Assembly (NCBI RefSeq): GCF_016808335.1
Contig: NC_053149.1
Span: 14,931,714-14,995,713, forward strand
Length of the DNA: 64,000 bases
Reading direction: 5' to 3'
Source of the DNA: Panicum virgatum
Lineage: Eukaryota; Streptophyta; Magnoliopsida; Poales; Poaceae
The notes under the pieces are model-generated. The model was not told the DNA's origin. It saw nothing but the letters and a program-made list of their open reading frames with translations, and ran no database searches. The translations under genes and the position numbers were made by a program. Within the stretch, counting starts at the first letter, position 1, and each line of letters opens with the position of its first letter. Positions 1 through 12,064 of this stretch are shown piece after piece.

Positions 1-1330
1 CACCGTGGTGATTCAAAATGGAAAGATGGTGGTCAAGTATATTGGTGCTCACACAAGGAAGTTGAAGAGTGTGTGGGTGCCCAAGATGACTTATACTAAC
101 CTCCAAGGACCCAAATAAATTTGGGTACCTAAACCTTGAGCCTTACTTTGTTTTGTAGGCATACTCCATCGGTGGAAGTGCATGGTTGATTGATAGTGGT
201 TGTTCAAATCATATGACCGGGGAGAAAGACGTGTTCACCTCATTGGAAACGAATGATATATCCAAAAAAACTATTATCTTTGGAGACAATAGCAAAGCAG
301 AAGTAATTGGTTTGTGTAAAACCACTCTTGCTCATAATAATTCAATTAATGATGCTTATTGGGTTGAAAAGTTGGGATACAATTTGTTGTCCGTCTCACA
401 ACTTTGTTTGATGGCTACAATTGTCTCTTTACTAATGAGGGTGTGACCGTCACTAGAAGGGGGGATTCCTCTGTTGCTTTTACGGGTCTTTTAAAGGGCA
501 AAGTTTATCTTGTTGATTTCTCTAAGGAGAAAATTGAGCCCAATACTTGTTTAGTGGCAAAATTCGACTTGAGTTGGCTTTGGCATCGCCTTCTAGCCCA
601 TGTTGGCATGAGGAACTTGGCCAAACTTCAAAAGGGCGGGCACATCCTAGGACTAACCAATGTTGTATTTAAGAAAAACAGGTTGTGTAATGCATGTCAA
701 GCCGGGAAACAAGTTGGTGCTCCACATCCCCCTCAAGAACATCTTGACATCATCAAGACCATTGAAGCTTCTACACATGGATCTATTTGAGCCAATCACC
801 TACATTAGCATTGGCGGTAATAAATATGATCTTGTTATTGTTGATGATTTTTCTCGTTTCACTTGGGTATTCTTTGTGTATGACAAAAGCTAAGTACAAG
901 AAATTGTCAAGAAATTCATTAGAAGAGCTCAAAATGAATTTGAGTTGAAGATCAAGAATGTTAGAAGTGACAATGGATCCGAATTCTGAAACACAAATGT
1001 TGAGGAATATCTTGATGAAGAAGAAATCAAGCATGAATTCTCCGTCCAACACTGAGTGACTTTAGTTGTGAGTATAAAAAGATACCTCTCCTGTGTGACA
1101 ATGAGAGTGCCATCAAACTAGCCAACAACCCCGTCATACACTCAAGAACCAAGCACCTTGACATAAGACATCACTTTCTAAAAGACCACGAAACCAAAGG
1201 AGATATCGCTTTAAGTCATGTGAGTACCGATAAACAACTAGCCGATATCTTCACAAAGCCCCTCGATGAGCAAAGGTTTTGTTTTCTTAGGAGTGAGCTA
1301 AATATCTTGGATTCTAGTAACTTGGCTTGA
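1..1330 (+). pseudogene. Deleted Ty1/copia (Sirevirus-type) pol fragment
   Basis: Remnant of a copia polyprotein. In order it shows the aspartic protease motif DSGCSNHMTG (about 192-222), a GAG-pre-integrase stretch (HRLLAHVGMRNLAKL, CNACQAGK; about 575-710), the start of the integrase core (VIVDDFSRFTW near 835, VRSDNGSEF near 960), and then, with no reverse transcriptase between, the end of RNase H (CDNESAIKLANNP, RTKHLDIRHHF, LADIFTKPLDEQRF; about 1090-1290). The reading frame changes near 405 and 780 and has several stops. A deletion near 1053 therefore joins integrase directly to RNase H and removes the rest of integrase and all of RT. The 5' end lies outside the window. The linker wording around the protease resembles grass Sireviruses. 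It cannot be functional. Confidence 0.85.
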
Positions 1331-1780
1331 CATGTTGCACATATCTTGTTTTGATACCTAGATTAGAGAAAAACATGTTATTTGTGTGAGTTTTTCTAAA
1401 ATTTTTGATGTTGTGATCATTGGATCACCCCGTGCCTCAAATGATCATTGTTATGTATTGTTGATTGTGTCTGATCATTTTGAGTTAAGGATCTTATATG
1501 TTCATACATTATTCTTTAAATCATCGGATCAAAATTCTGTCATCAAATCTATTTTTGTCGGCAAAACTTTTTGGTAAAACCCGGATGATCCGGCCCTACA
1601 CTGGATCATCCGGCCATCTTATCCAAAACTCTCTGGTCATCTCCAGATGATCCGGCCCATCACCGGATCATCCGGCCTACTGTGCCCTGACCTCTCTGGT
1701 CAAGTCCGGATGATCCGGCTTTACCCCGGATCATCTGGCTCTGGCAGTTCGACTATATAAAAGGCCCGCGGTGGGGAAGC
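1331..1780 (+). repeat. Retroelement 3' non-coding or LTR-like DNA with a palindromic GGATGATCC array
   Basis: No coding capacity. From about 1585 to 1735 it carries six short palindromes of the form CCGGATGATCCGG or CCGGATCATCCGG, followed by a TATA-like TATATAAAAG at about 1754. This arrangement (palindrome array, then TATA box, then GC-rich leader) matches the plus-strand Sirevirus LTR at 18971-20395, so I read it as part of an LTR or LTR-like 3' region of the element at 1-1330. A clear TG start was not found. It ends where a reverse-oriented LTR begins. Confidence 0.5.
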
Positions 1781-2766
1781 TGTAGGGTCGAGATGGCGGA
1801 CTAGAGGGGGGTGAATAGTCCTTTCTAAAACTAATTGCGCCGACTAACTGAAACTTATGTGGAATTGAAACTATTCGCTTAGCCAAGACTTCACCTCTCT
1901 AACTATAACTCTAAGGCACCTTCAAAAAAACTTACACAAAGCAAGAGGAGTGACGGGCTAGGTAGAACTCACCTACACAATTCTAGTTTGCATGGTCACA
2001 CAAGCCTATGAACTAGTACTTCACACACCGAGGAGCTCCTACACAATTCTAATGAGCAAAAGCACAAAGCCAATCTAAGCTCACTAGATGCACAATGGAC
2101 AAGGTTACACAAACTAAATCCAAAGGCTCAAACTAACTTAGCTACACAAACTAAGAAGCTACACTATGATATCTACTTCTATGCTACACAAGCACGAAGA
2201 TGATTAGCAAGCTACACAAGCTAACTAATCACTAGAGCAACTACACAAGCACAAGATATATAGAACTATAAATACAAGACCTGTGATTTAGAGAATGCAA
2301 ACCACCGAGAAGAGTAGACAAAGTTGACACGGTAATTTTTATCCCGAGGTTCACTTGGTTGCCACCAAGCTAATCCTCGTTGAGACAAGCTCCAAGATTG
2401 TCGCCGATCCTCTAGCTAGTGGTGACTCTCAAGTCACACACTCCCACATGGAGTGCTCTTCACGGCTCCCGCGGGGTGAGCACAATACCCCTCACAATCT
2501 CTTCTCTAGAGCACCGCACAATCTTTTTGCGGGCTTCACAATGGAGATCCACAACCAAGCCGTCTAGGAGGTGGCAACCTCCAAGAGTAACAAGCACCAC
2601 CGGCTTGCAACACAATCACCTAGTGCCAAACCTTGCAATCTCTCAATGCAATGCACTAGAATCACTATCTCACAATCGAATCACTCCTTGCAAGCATAAG
2701 TGAGTTAGAGGGCTCTCAAGCACTCTCACACAAGGACATCAAGTCTCCAAGGTGCTCAGCAACCTC
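1781..2766 (-). repeat. Truncated Sirevirus LTR, reverse orientation
   Basis: Starts TGTAGGGTCGAGATGGCGG and is closely similar throughout to 20641-21665, the first third of the complete solo LTR in this window. The match stops at about 2766 inside a short run of C and A, where the sequence switches to the truncated chromovirus LTR. It is the U5/R side of a minus-strand LTR with the rest deleted. The five bases before it (GAAGC, 1776-1780) would be one half of its target duplication, and the other half is lost. Confidence 0.8.
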
Positions 2767-5580
2767 AAAAAATTTTCATGCATGGGTTTATTTGAAAGAA
2801 ACAGATTTTCTGAGCAATTATTCTGTACCGAGTAGCACGTAGGGTTGATCCACCTAGGATTCAAGTTTATAGGTTGCTACCGGACTCCTCGTCCGCAGTA
2901 GCACACGGCACAGCTGCCGGACACATTTCCAAAATAACTAACGCCAACCCATCCATTCCCAGAAGAAATACTAGTTGTGTGACCAAACCGTAACACGTCC
3001 AGTACCGTGGGCATGGCTATTCGAATAGGTTTTAACTCTGCAGAGGTGTGCAACTTTACCCACAAGTGGGGTACCATAGCACAATAACCTTAGTGTCGGT
3101 GCAGATCCCAACAAAGCCATTACCCACCTTAACTAGACCTAACTAGCCAACACGGGATCCACCAAGGGGTCATCGACCTATCTCCGAGGTTTAACCGGGG
3201 CATAAGTCACCGCGATCTTATCCCTTCTCCTTGATCACCCGTTGCTCTCAGCTCTCCTGATGGCTATCAGACTAACTAGTTGGGTTTATGCTAAGCCATT
3301 ACCACATACAACGGTCGAGTGGTTTGCACGATAGTTGAATTAGACAAAATGACACATCAACTCGGTCCTTAATTGTGACAAGATGGATATCTCCCAACCT
3401 TGCTCAACCACATAGGTACGAGATCACCATTTGGCGTCCCACACAGGAATCACCATCCATCTCATCTAAGCATGTCTTTCATTTATTTTCCAAAAAAGTC
3501 CTATTTTTCCCATTTTGATACTCACGCTTTTCTTTGTTTTGAAAACATTTTGTATTAATATTTGAAGTGCAATGAGTAACCGGGTCCTAAGCGTTCTAGC
3601 AGGGTTTGTCATCCAAACAGAGTAAATCACATTCAGAGACAAACCTAGGTTATCAAGGAATGGTCAAAGCAATCAAAGAGTGGCTATCCAATCGGGTTTT
3701 AGCAGTAAAACAATATGTAGTTTTGAAAACAGACTAATAGGTTGTGTTTATAAAACTGGGACAAAATATGCATCAAAGGATGAAATTGAACTTGCCGTCT
3801 TCAAAGCTGAGCTCCTGCTCGCGGTGTGGGTCCTCGGGCTTCGGCTCGCGGTACTCACCTGCGTACTCCGGCTCCTCGGCATGCTCCTCTTCGATTACTC
3901 CGTCAGCTATGGCGACAAGGACACAAATGGCAACACACACAAGCAAGCACAAACACAAAATAAAATGAGCTCAAAAAGAGATGAAAATAGGAGGAATAGA
4001 TAGTATATGATTTTAGAAGAATTTAGGAAGAAGAATCAAGTCAATCAGAGTTTGGATGGAGAAGTTGTTGCAGTTATGGGATTGGGAGCTTTATTAATTC
4101 TGAAAAATATTGATTAAGTGCATGACGTGCTCGTGGCCCATCTTAATGTGTGACCGTGTGGGTAGTGCATCTGGGCTGGTTGGCCCAGCAACGATGCCAT
4201 TGGTCCATAAAGGACCAAACCCGTTCGTGCTTATAGGAGAACAAACAAAGCTGGCAGAACAACAGCTCGGGTTCTGCCCCCTGCCGCAACGCCATGGTTG
4301 GGCAGCTAGAGCTCGAGCCGGCGGCAGCTCCGGCCACCGTTCTCGAATCCGAGGGCACGAGGAGAGAGGGGAGGGCGAGGGGGGTTCTACTTTGGTGACT
4401 CCGGGCATGGGAGACGGGGGTTGGCTATGGCGGCTGCGGCAGCCATGGTTGCGGTGGCCGGGAGCTCATGGGCAGCTCAGCACAGACAGCAACAGGGAAA
4501 AGCCTGGCTTGGAGCATGTATAGGAGGGTATGGGGGTGCTCACCGTGTAAGGAATTGGACCGAGATGGCTTGAGTGAGGAGATCGATGGGGGTATGCTCT
4601 TGGGGAAGAAATAGAGGAACCGATGGAATCGGAGTGAGGAAGACGAGTAGCGGAGCTGGGCGGCTTGTGGTGGTCGATGGCGACATGCCGGCCTATTTAT
4701 AGGCACTGGGAGGTGGTGGAGAGGGCAGGGCACGGTGGCCGGCTGCCGGCGAGCATCTCGATAGCCATTAATGGCGCTCAGCGTCGCGGAGCGGCGGCGC
4801 GAGCGGCGAGGCGGCACAGGGCGACGGGATGGGTCGGGCAGGGGCCGAGCGGCGCGGCGAGCATCTCGGGTGCGCGTGGGAATAGGGGCGTGTGTGCGGC
4901 GTGTGCGTTGCGTGGGCGCAGGGAAGAAGCACGGTAAGAAGGCCCTGGCTTGGTGACCTGCCACAGAGTTGTGCAAGAAGAGCGGCAAGGACAACAGGTG
5001 TGTACTGCGGCAGCTCGGCGTCAACATGCACAGCGGTGAGCTTGTAGTTGAGATGATGGTGGCATTGATGGTGTGTGCGACGAGGCGGCAAGGCTGCAGT
5101 GGTGTGGGTCCGCGGCGAGGCATGGCGTGCGAGTTTCAGGGGGGGGTGGACGCAGCAGTGAGCTGTTCGAGCACGGGTGCGTCACGTATGCTGTTGCCAT
5201 GGCTTGCTTGTGTAGTTGTGTTCATGCGTAGCTAGCTTGCATGTGGTGTTCGTGTGGTGTAGCAAGCTAGAAAGCTAGCAACATGCATGCTTGCTGCTGC
5301 TTGCGTGCATGGGTGCATTGATGGGTTTGCTGTTTCTAGTGCTTAGCTTGCCTGTGCACTGTGTGCGCAAAGGTTAGAGGGAGCGAGCAAGAGATTAGAG
5401 AAGCAAGGATGATTAGCTTCAACGATGGGTTTGAACGGCAGAAATAATTGGATGGACATATTAGGTATAAGATAAAGATTAGATGATCAAGGAGTTGAGC
5501 TCAAAAGATAAATTTTGCAATAGGTTTTGAAAATTATTTTTAGCGAGTGAATTTGGTTAGTGAATTTTAGGGATGTTACA
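2767..5580 (-). repeat. 3' LTR of the chromovirus, missing its U5 end
   Basis: Matches 14388-17232. On the minus strand it begins TGTAACATCCC (ending at 5580) and carries a TATAAATA-like box at about 4692-4701. Compared with the 5' LTR it lacks the last ~430 bp, equivalent to 13961-14390. The GC-rich middle (about 4280-5130) gives long open frames on both strands that repeat in the other LTR and show no protein similarity I recognise, so I treat them as non-coding. Confidence 0.85.
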
Positions 5581-5600
5581 AACCAACCCCACTTAAAATG
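5581..5600 (-). other. Polypurine tract of the chromovirus
   Basis: On the minus strand a purine-rich AAGTGGGGTTGGTT directly precedes the TGTAACATCCC start of the 3' LTR, the position expected for the plus-strand primer of reverse transcription. Confidence 0.6.
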
Positions 5601-5628
5601 AATCTCGTCCTCGAGATTCGGCTAGTTC

Positions 5629-8600
5629 CTAAAGAGATGGGGAAACTCCATTTTCAGAGCATCTTCGTATTCCCACGTAGCTTCCTCTACTCCGTGTCTG
5701 CTCCATTGCACTCTGCAAATCCGTACTTCTGAGTTCCTTATTCTTTTTGTGACAGTGTCCAGAATTTTGACCGGTACTTCCTAGTATCGCAGGTCTGGCT
5801 GCAAATCTATTGCCTCCGCTGGAACGTGTTCTGTCTCGGGTACCCTCAAACACCTTAATTGTGAGACAAGGAACATCAGGTGTATGTCTGACATTCCTTC
5901 TGGTAGTTGGAGTCGGTAGGCTACTTTTCCGACTTTCTTTAGCACTTGGTACGGTCCAATGTACCGAGGGGCTAACTTTTCATGTACTTGAAACCTCCGG
6001 GTCCCTCGAATAGATGAAACCTTGAGATAGACGAAGTCTCCTGGATTGAAACTTATTTCTCGCCTTTTCTTGTCCACGTAGCTCTTCTGTCTGGACTGGG
6101 CTGCTTTCAGCTTTTCACGGAATTCTGCTACGTTTTCTTCTGCTTCCTTTATGAGGGCTGGTCCAACTAATGAACGCTCTCTTACTTCTGACCACATTAA
6201 AGGGGTCCTGCACTTTCTCCCATAGAGAGCCTCAAATGGCGACATACCTAAACTTGCCTGATAACTGTTGTTGTATGAGAACTCTGCATAGGGAAACTCT
6301 GCTCCCAATCTTTGTTGTAGGTAAGGACACATGTCCTTAACATATCCTCCATGATTTGGTTTACCCTCTCAGTCTGTCCATCAGTCTGCGGGTGATAGGC
6401 CGAACTAAAATCCAATTTGGTCCCCATGGCCTTATGCAGACTTCTCCAAAACTTGGGGGTGAACTGGGTCCCTCGATCTGAAACGATTCTACTAGGCACA
6501 CCATGGAGTTTTACTATATTATCCACATAGAACTGGGCTAGTTTTTCTCCTCCATAGTTGGTCCGTACGAGTAGGAAGTGAGCGACTTTGGTGAGCCGGT
6601 CCACTATTACCCAAATGGAATCATAACCCTTCTGGGTCTTGGGCAATCCTACCACAAAATCCATTCCTATCTCATCCCATTTCCAAACTGGGATATGTAG
6701 GAGTTGTAGTAATCCTGCCGGCTTCTGATGCTCAGCCTTGATCCTTTGACATGTGTCGCAATGGGAAACGAACTGTGCAATGTCTGACTTCATTCCATTC
6801 CACCAATACTTTTGTTTTAAATCCAAATACATTTTGGTGGACCCTGGGTGAATGGAATATGGCGAGTTATGAGCCTCGTCCATGATCACTTGCTGGAAGT
6901 CCCCTTCTTTGGGCACACAAATCCTATCTTTATACCACAAGGTTCTCTTATCGTCCACTCGGAAATCCGGTGCTTTGTTTTCTTCAGTATGTTAGCGTAT
7001 TTTCATTAAATCCTTATCCGAACCTTGGGTCTTTCTGATGCTGTCCTCCAGGGTAGGTTGAACACTCAGCTTGTGGCTGGAGCCTCTAGGGACAATGTGC
7101 ACATTCAATCGTGCCATTTCCTCTTGCAGATGGGCATCCTTGGGTCCATAAGGTTTTTGACTTAACGCATCTGCTACCACGTTAGCTTTACCAGGGTGGT
7201 AATGAATTTTCACATTATAATCATTGACCAGTTCTAACCATCTTCTCTGCCTGAGGTTTAGATCTGGTTGGGTGAAGGTATACTTCAGACTCTTATGATC
7301 CGTGTATATCTCACACTTGTTTCCAATCAGGTAGTGCCTCCAAATCTTGAGGGCATGCATTATGGCTGCAAACTCCAAATTATGTGTTGGGTAATTCTGC
7401 TCATGAGGCTTGAGCTGGCGGGAAGCATATGCAACTACTTTCTCATCTTGCATAAGGATACACCCTAATCTTTGTCGGGATGCGTTACAATAGATGACAA
7501 AGTCCCGATGAATATCCGGTAGGGTTAGTACTGGGGCGGTCGTTAATCTTCTCTTGAATTCTTGAAAACTCTTTTCACATGACTCTGTCCAAGTGAATTT
7601 CTTATCCTCCCTGAGTAGTTCTGTCATGGGCCGGGCTATCTTGGAAAATCGTTCAATGGATCTCCGATAATACCCAGCCAATCCAAGAAAGTTTCTGATT
7701 TCACTAACATTGGTCGGTTGCTGCCAGTAGGAAACTGCCTCAACTTTCTCAGGATTAACTGCTGCTTCTTCTGCGGTCAGAATATGACCAAGAAAAGCTA
7801 CTTTCTCAAGCCAAAACTCACACTTACTGAACTTGGCATATAGCTTATGTGCTCTTAGTTTTTCCAGAACCACTCTTAGGTGTTGTTCATGCTCTTGAGC
7901 ACTTTTGGAGTAGATGAGTATGTCGTCAATAAAGACTATGACAAACTTATCTAACTCATCCATAAACACCTTGTTCATGAGATTCATGAAATAAGCAGGT
8001 GCATTAGTGAGTCCAAATGACATCACAGTAAACTCATACTGCCCATAACGGGTGACAAAAGCTGTCTTTGGGATGTCACTTTTCTTAATCTTGAGCTGGT
8101 GGTATCCTGATCTCAGATCAATCTTGGAGAAGTACTTGGCTCCTTTTAGCTGATCAAAGAGATCATCGATTCTGGGGAGAGGATACTTATTCTTGATGGT
8201 GACTTCATTCAGTGCCCGATAATCTACACATCCTCATACTCCCATCCTTCTTCTTGACAAACAGGACTGGGGCTCCCCACGGGGATGAGCTAGGCCTGAT
8301 AAAACCACTTTGTTGTAATTCCACTAGTTGCTTCTTCAGCTCCGCTAGTTCTGGGGCTGCCATCCTATAGGGTCTCTTGGTTATGGGAGAGATCCCTGGG
8401 ACAAGGTCAATGGAGAACTCTATATCTCGGTCTGGTGGCATTCCAGGGAGTTCGTCGGGGAACACATTAGGGTATTCATTCACAACTGGAACTCCTTCTA
8501 AGGTTTTCACATCCATACTGAAAACCATTGGGTCTGGTCCACTTCCCCGAGTATGGCAGGTCACTTGCATCCCATCTGAGTTGGTTAGGTGTACTACCTT

Positions 8601-8896
8601 GTCAGCACAACCTATGAGGCCATTGTGTAGGCTTAACCAGTCCATTCCAAGGATCACGTCTATTCCCTTAGACTTAAGTACTACTAGGTCTGCTAGGAAT
8701 TCTACCCCACTTAAATTGATCCTTACCCGTAAACAACCTAGTTGACACTTGATGTCACCTCCAGGCGTCCGGGTTAATAGGGGTGTTTTTAGTAGTACCG
8801 TAGGTATTTTATGTTTATCAACGAAGCTTGACGATATGAATGAGTGTGATGCTCCAGAATCAAATAATACTGTTGCCAGAGTTGAGCTGACTAGGA
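5629..8896 (-). pseudogene. Chromovirus pol: protease, RT, RNase H, integrase, chromodomain (broken)
   Basis: Minus-strand pol read from 8896 down. Protease motif LFDSGASHSFIS lies near 8855. RT follows, with FIDDIL as the YxDD-box equivalent (about 7925-7945) and [11 protein letters not shown] just before it. RNase H has YTDHKSLKY, but the usual first acidic residue appears as N (CNAS). Integrase shows the zinc finger HCDTCQ, the core VSDRGTQF and HPQTDGQTERVNQ. The end, about 5640-5830, has the WEYEDAL wording of a chromodomain. Damage includes a two-base deletion near 8230 (after MRMC), a TAA stop at 6992-6994 and a one-base deletion near 6292 that restores the original frame. Not functional as it stands. 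It continues from gag after a stop at about 8897. Confidence 0.85.
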
Positions 8897-10079
8897 ACTA
8901 ACCAAGTACCACTCCTTGCGCACCTTGAGCCTCCTGCGCGTTGATGTGGTTGACGCGGGCTCGTCCGTAAGGCTGCTGGCTGTTGTTGTTGCCCTTGTTG
9001 TTGCTACCGACGGGGACACAGTTGGCTCCGGACACCGGTGGCCTAGGCCCATTCACCAAGTTGGAGAAGGCTGATGCAGTAGGCTTATTTTTTGCATAGG
9101 GGCAGTTGGCAATGTAATGCCCTGTTTCACGGCAGTTGAAACATGCCCTTACATTATTGTTGTTGGTGGTGACTTGGCTGGCATTGCTCTGCGGGGCTTT
9201 CATGGTGTTCTGCCTTCTGAACTGTGTGTTAGGGGCCTGAGGTTCTGTCACTTGGAACTGGGTCCTATACTGCATTAGGGCCTGAGATCTTGGTGCAGTA
9301 TAGCTGGAGCTTCTTGGTTTCTAGAAGCGGTCCTGCTGACGGGCCTTGCTTTCCAGGAACTTATGCTTGTTTTCCTTCCTTTCTTCAGCTTTGGCCCTTT
9401 CTGTGAGAATGACCATGTTCATCAGAGTATTGAAGTCCTGGTATATCTGAGGGGTAAGCAAGGTCCGAAGTTCTGGGTTCAATCCCTTCTTGAACATGTC
9501 CTGTTTCTTTTCATCCTTATCCACTTCCTCTGGTGCATAGCGGGCAAGCTCCATGAACTGGTAGGTGTACTCTTCCACAGACTTGCTCCCTTGCTGCAGT
9601 TCGCGGAACTCATCTGCCTTGCACTTCATGGTGGCTGTGGGGATATGGTAGTGGCGAAACTGCTTCACAAATTCATTCCAGGTGATGGTGGAGGCATCAT
9701 CGGCAGCGGCACAATAATTTTCCCACCAAGCTAAAGCAGTTCCAGTGAGTTGGTGAGCTGCCAGGAGAACCTTGTATCGGTCTTGGCATTCGAACGGCTC
9801 GAGCTTCCTCTAGATCACACGCAGCCAGTCATCTGCCTCCAAGGGGTTGCTGGATCTAGCAAAGGTGGGTGGCTTGGTTCTCAGTAAAGCTGTCAGCTTG
9901 TCATTCATAGTCTGCTCTCGTGGCCGCTTATTGACGAGAGCATTGGCCAGGGCTTCCAGTATGAGGGTCTGATTGCTTATCGCCTATGCCAGGTCCCCGA
10001 AAGGTGGAGGTGGTGGCAGTGGCACTTCTCCTTGGTTTCCTCCCCCGTGCTGGTTTACCTCCTACTCTCTCTGAACAGG

Positions 10080-11674
10080 TGTAAGGATCACCGGGGTGTC
10101 CGACCCTAGAGGGGGAGGGGTTGAATAGGGTCACTAATCGCTTTCTATCCTAGGGCTCAATCTATTTGCATAAGATAAACAAAACACATCCTACACATGC
10201 TAGTTATGGCTAAGGTTTATCTATGCTACTCTCTATTTACCCTTAAAAGACTTGCAACCTATAGCCAATCCTAATCAAACTAACTAGGAAAGTAAAGTCA
10301 CGCAAGAGAGAGCAAATACGGAAATGTAATACGGTAAGTAAAGAGGTAAGGGAGAGAATATGCAAACTCCCGTGAAGACACCAAGACACACGATTTAACG
10401 TGGTTCGGTTAGGACACCAAGTCCCTCCCTACGTCCACGGCCACTTGTCCAACACGAACAAGTGTGATGCCGAGTCTCTTCGCTTGATCACTGTCTTGCG
10501 TTCGCCACCAAGGCTTCCGGCAATCAAAGGCTAAGTGGCACCAAGTCACCAAGACAAGACCACCGCCACCGTCTCTCTCAAAGTGTCACCAACGGCACCG
10601 TCTTTACTATTGGAGCTTCTCACCAAGAGGGGTCTCCTTCCCCGCACAAAGTGTCGTTGCTGCTCTGCACCAAGTCGGAGGGTCACACGACGAGTACACG
10701 ATTGCTTGCCGTAGCAAGACTTTGCTCAAGGGAGCTCTCGCAAGAACTAATCCCTATACAAGTGCACAAAGCACTCTCTCAAAGCTTCTCACAAGCTAGA
10801 TATGACACTAAGCTTTGCTAGGATGGTTGGAGATGTTAGTTTGCTTGGGCAACACTTCCTTCAACTTTTCTGGCATCCAACCATATGCAGCAACCGACCT
10901 TGGGGGGTATATATAGCCCACACACCCCAAAAGAGTCGTTGGAAAAGTGGCTGACAAAAAGCGATATCACCAGTTAAACCGATGATCCACTTTGTGTCAT
11001 CACCGGTTTAACCGGTGAGCACCTTTTTCCAACTAGCCGTTATACTTCAACGGCTACCTTAATCAACCGACGTAATCAACTGGTGAATGCATCTTCTTCG
11101 CCGGTTTAACCGGTGCATGTAACTGTCCCAGAGTTCCCGAAAACCAACTCTCTGGATAGCTACACCGACGTAATTGACTGGTGTATTATCGGTTCAACCG
11201 ATGTATACATTTCCCTTGGTCTTCTTCTGCCGTTGCACCGACGTATTCAATATCTTCATCGTCGGTTCAACCGACGCAAAACCATAGCCTCAGCTTCTGG
11301 GTTCATTGCACCGGTGAGTACAATTTGCTCATCATCGGTTTAACCGATGATAGCAAAATGTCTCTGTCTTGTTTGTTTTGACTTGATTTCTTCACGGTCT
11401 CTTCAATTCTTTGTCCTTTGGACCGAAGAGGTTTCAGGGCGCTGCCCTGAGACCCGCAAGGGGCGGCTCCCCCTCGACCCCCGTCCGTTAATCGGGGCCA
11501 CCGTAGGTGCGGCCCTTCGGGCCTAGCTACGCCTATCTTCTCTTTGTCATCACTTGAACCTAAAAGCCTGAGAATAATCATCTTAACAATCATATTAGTC
11601 CAAGTGTTGTGTTGTCTATATCAATCACCAAAACATTATATTGAAATATGGCACGAGAGGCCATTTTCGCTACA
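10080..11674 (-). mobile_element. Solo LTR of a Sirevirus-type copia element, with ACAGG target duplication
   Basis: A 1595-bp LTR on the minus strand, ends TGTAAGGATCACC and GCTACA on the plus strand, flanked by the direct repeat ACAGG at 10075-10079 and 11675-11679. On the minus strand its start includes GTTTTGGTGATTGA, and its end has the CCCCCTCTAGGGT motif shared by the other Sirevirus LTRs here. A TATATATA box lies at about 10907-10914. It carries an array of CCGGTTTAACCGG-type palindromes (10971-11350) and a GC-rich hairpin island (about 11425-11525). No internal element sequence remains, so the element was removed by LTR-LTR recombination. It sits inside the chromovirus gag. Confidence 0.9.
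10971..11350. repeat. Array of CCGGTTTAACCGG-type palindromes in a solo LTR
   Basis: The clearest unit is CACCGGTTTAACCGGTG at 11001-11017, a perfect 17-nt dyad. Related units occur near 10971, 11100, 11188, 11261 and 11333, with cores TCGGTTCAACCGA or TCGGTTTAACCGA. Units are spaced 30-100 bp apart upstream (on the minus strand) of the TATA box, in U3. Confidence 0.75.
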
Positions 11675-12064
11675 ACAGGGTCCTGTCCATGCTCATTTTG
11701 CGGTCCTCCTGCGCCAGGGGCTGCAGAGGTCCGACTGTGGGAGGCTCTTGAACCGCGTCGCGAAGACATCTGTAGATTAGGTAGAGCCTTTATGAGGTTG
11801 GAATTAGGATTAAGTGATGTTTAAGTTATTTAGTTCGTATTTCAAAAAGGCAGAATCCACCTCCTACCGACAAGCACACAGATTAACAACAAGCACACAG
11901 ACTAACAAACAACAAGCACAAACAATTTCATTACTACCAGGGGGTACAACACTGGGGCAAGACCAAAACGTGTACTACACGTCCGGGTACAAAGACCACA
12001 ATTAAGGGTACAACTTAAGTCATGGGGGCTGGGAGGGCTTTCTCTAGGGTGGCTTCGGGACATG

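Larger units (their letters stand above)
8897..11769 (-). pseudogene. Chromovirus gag, split by a solo LTR
   Basis: Starts with ATG at 11769 (MSSRRGSRASHSRTS). After about 30 codons it is interrupted by the 1595-bp solo LTR at 10080-11674 plus its target duplication, and resumes at 10074 in the same frame. The remaining part holds the retrotransposon capsid domain (WENYCAAADD, WNEFVKQFRHYHIP, RELQQGSKSVEEY, about 9320-9730) and a CCHC knuckle CFNCRETGHYIANC (about 9105-9147). In-frame stops lie near 10050, 9990, 9810 and 9320, and at 8897 between gag and pol. The family role is the structural coat of the retrotransposon particle, with the knuckle binding RNA. Disrupted beyond use. Confidence 0.8.

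Noticed and set aside
783..1052. Minus-strand frame of 89 codons
   Set aside because: Antisense shadow of the copia integrase fragment on the plus strand.
4094..5235. Long open frames on both strands (up to 232 codons)
   Set aside because: They lie in the GC-rich middle of an LTR, recur with changes at 15730-16860, and show no recognisable protein; composition explains the lack of stops.
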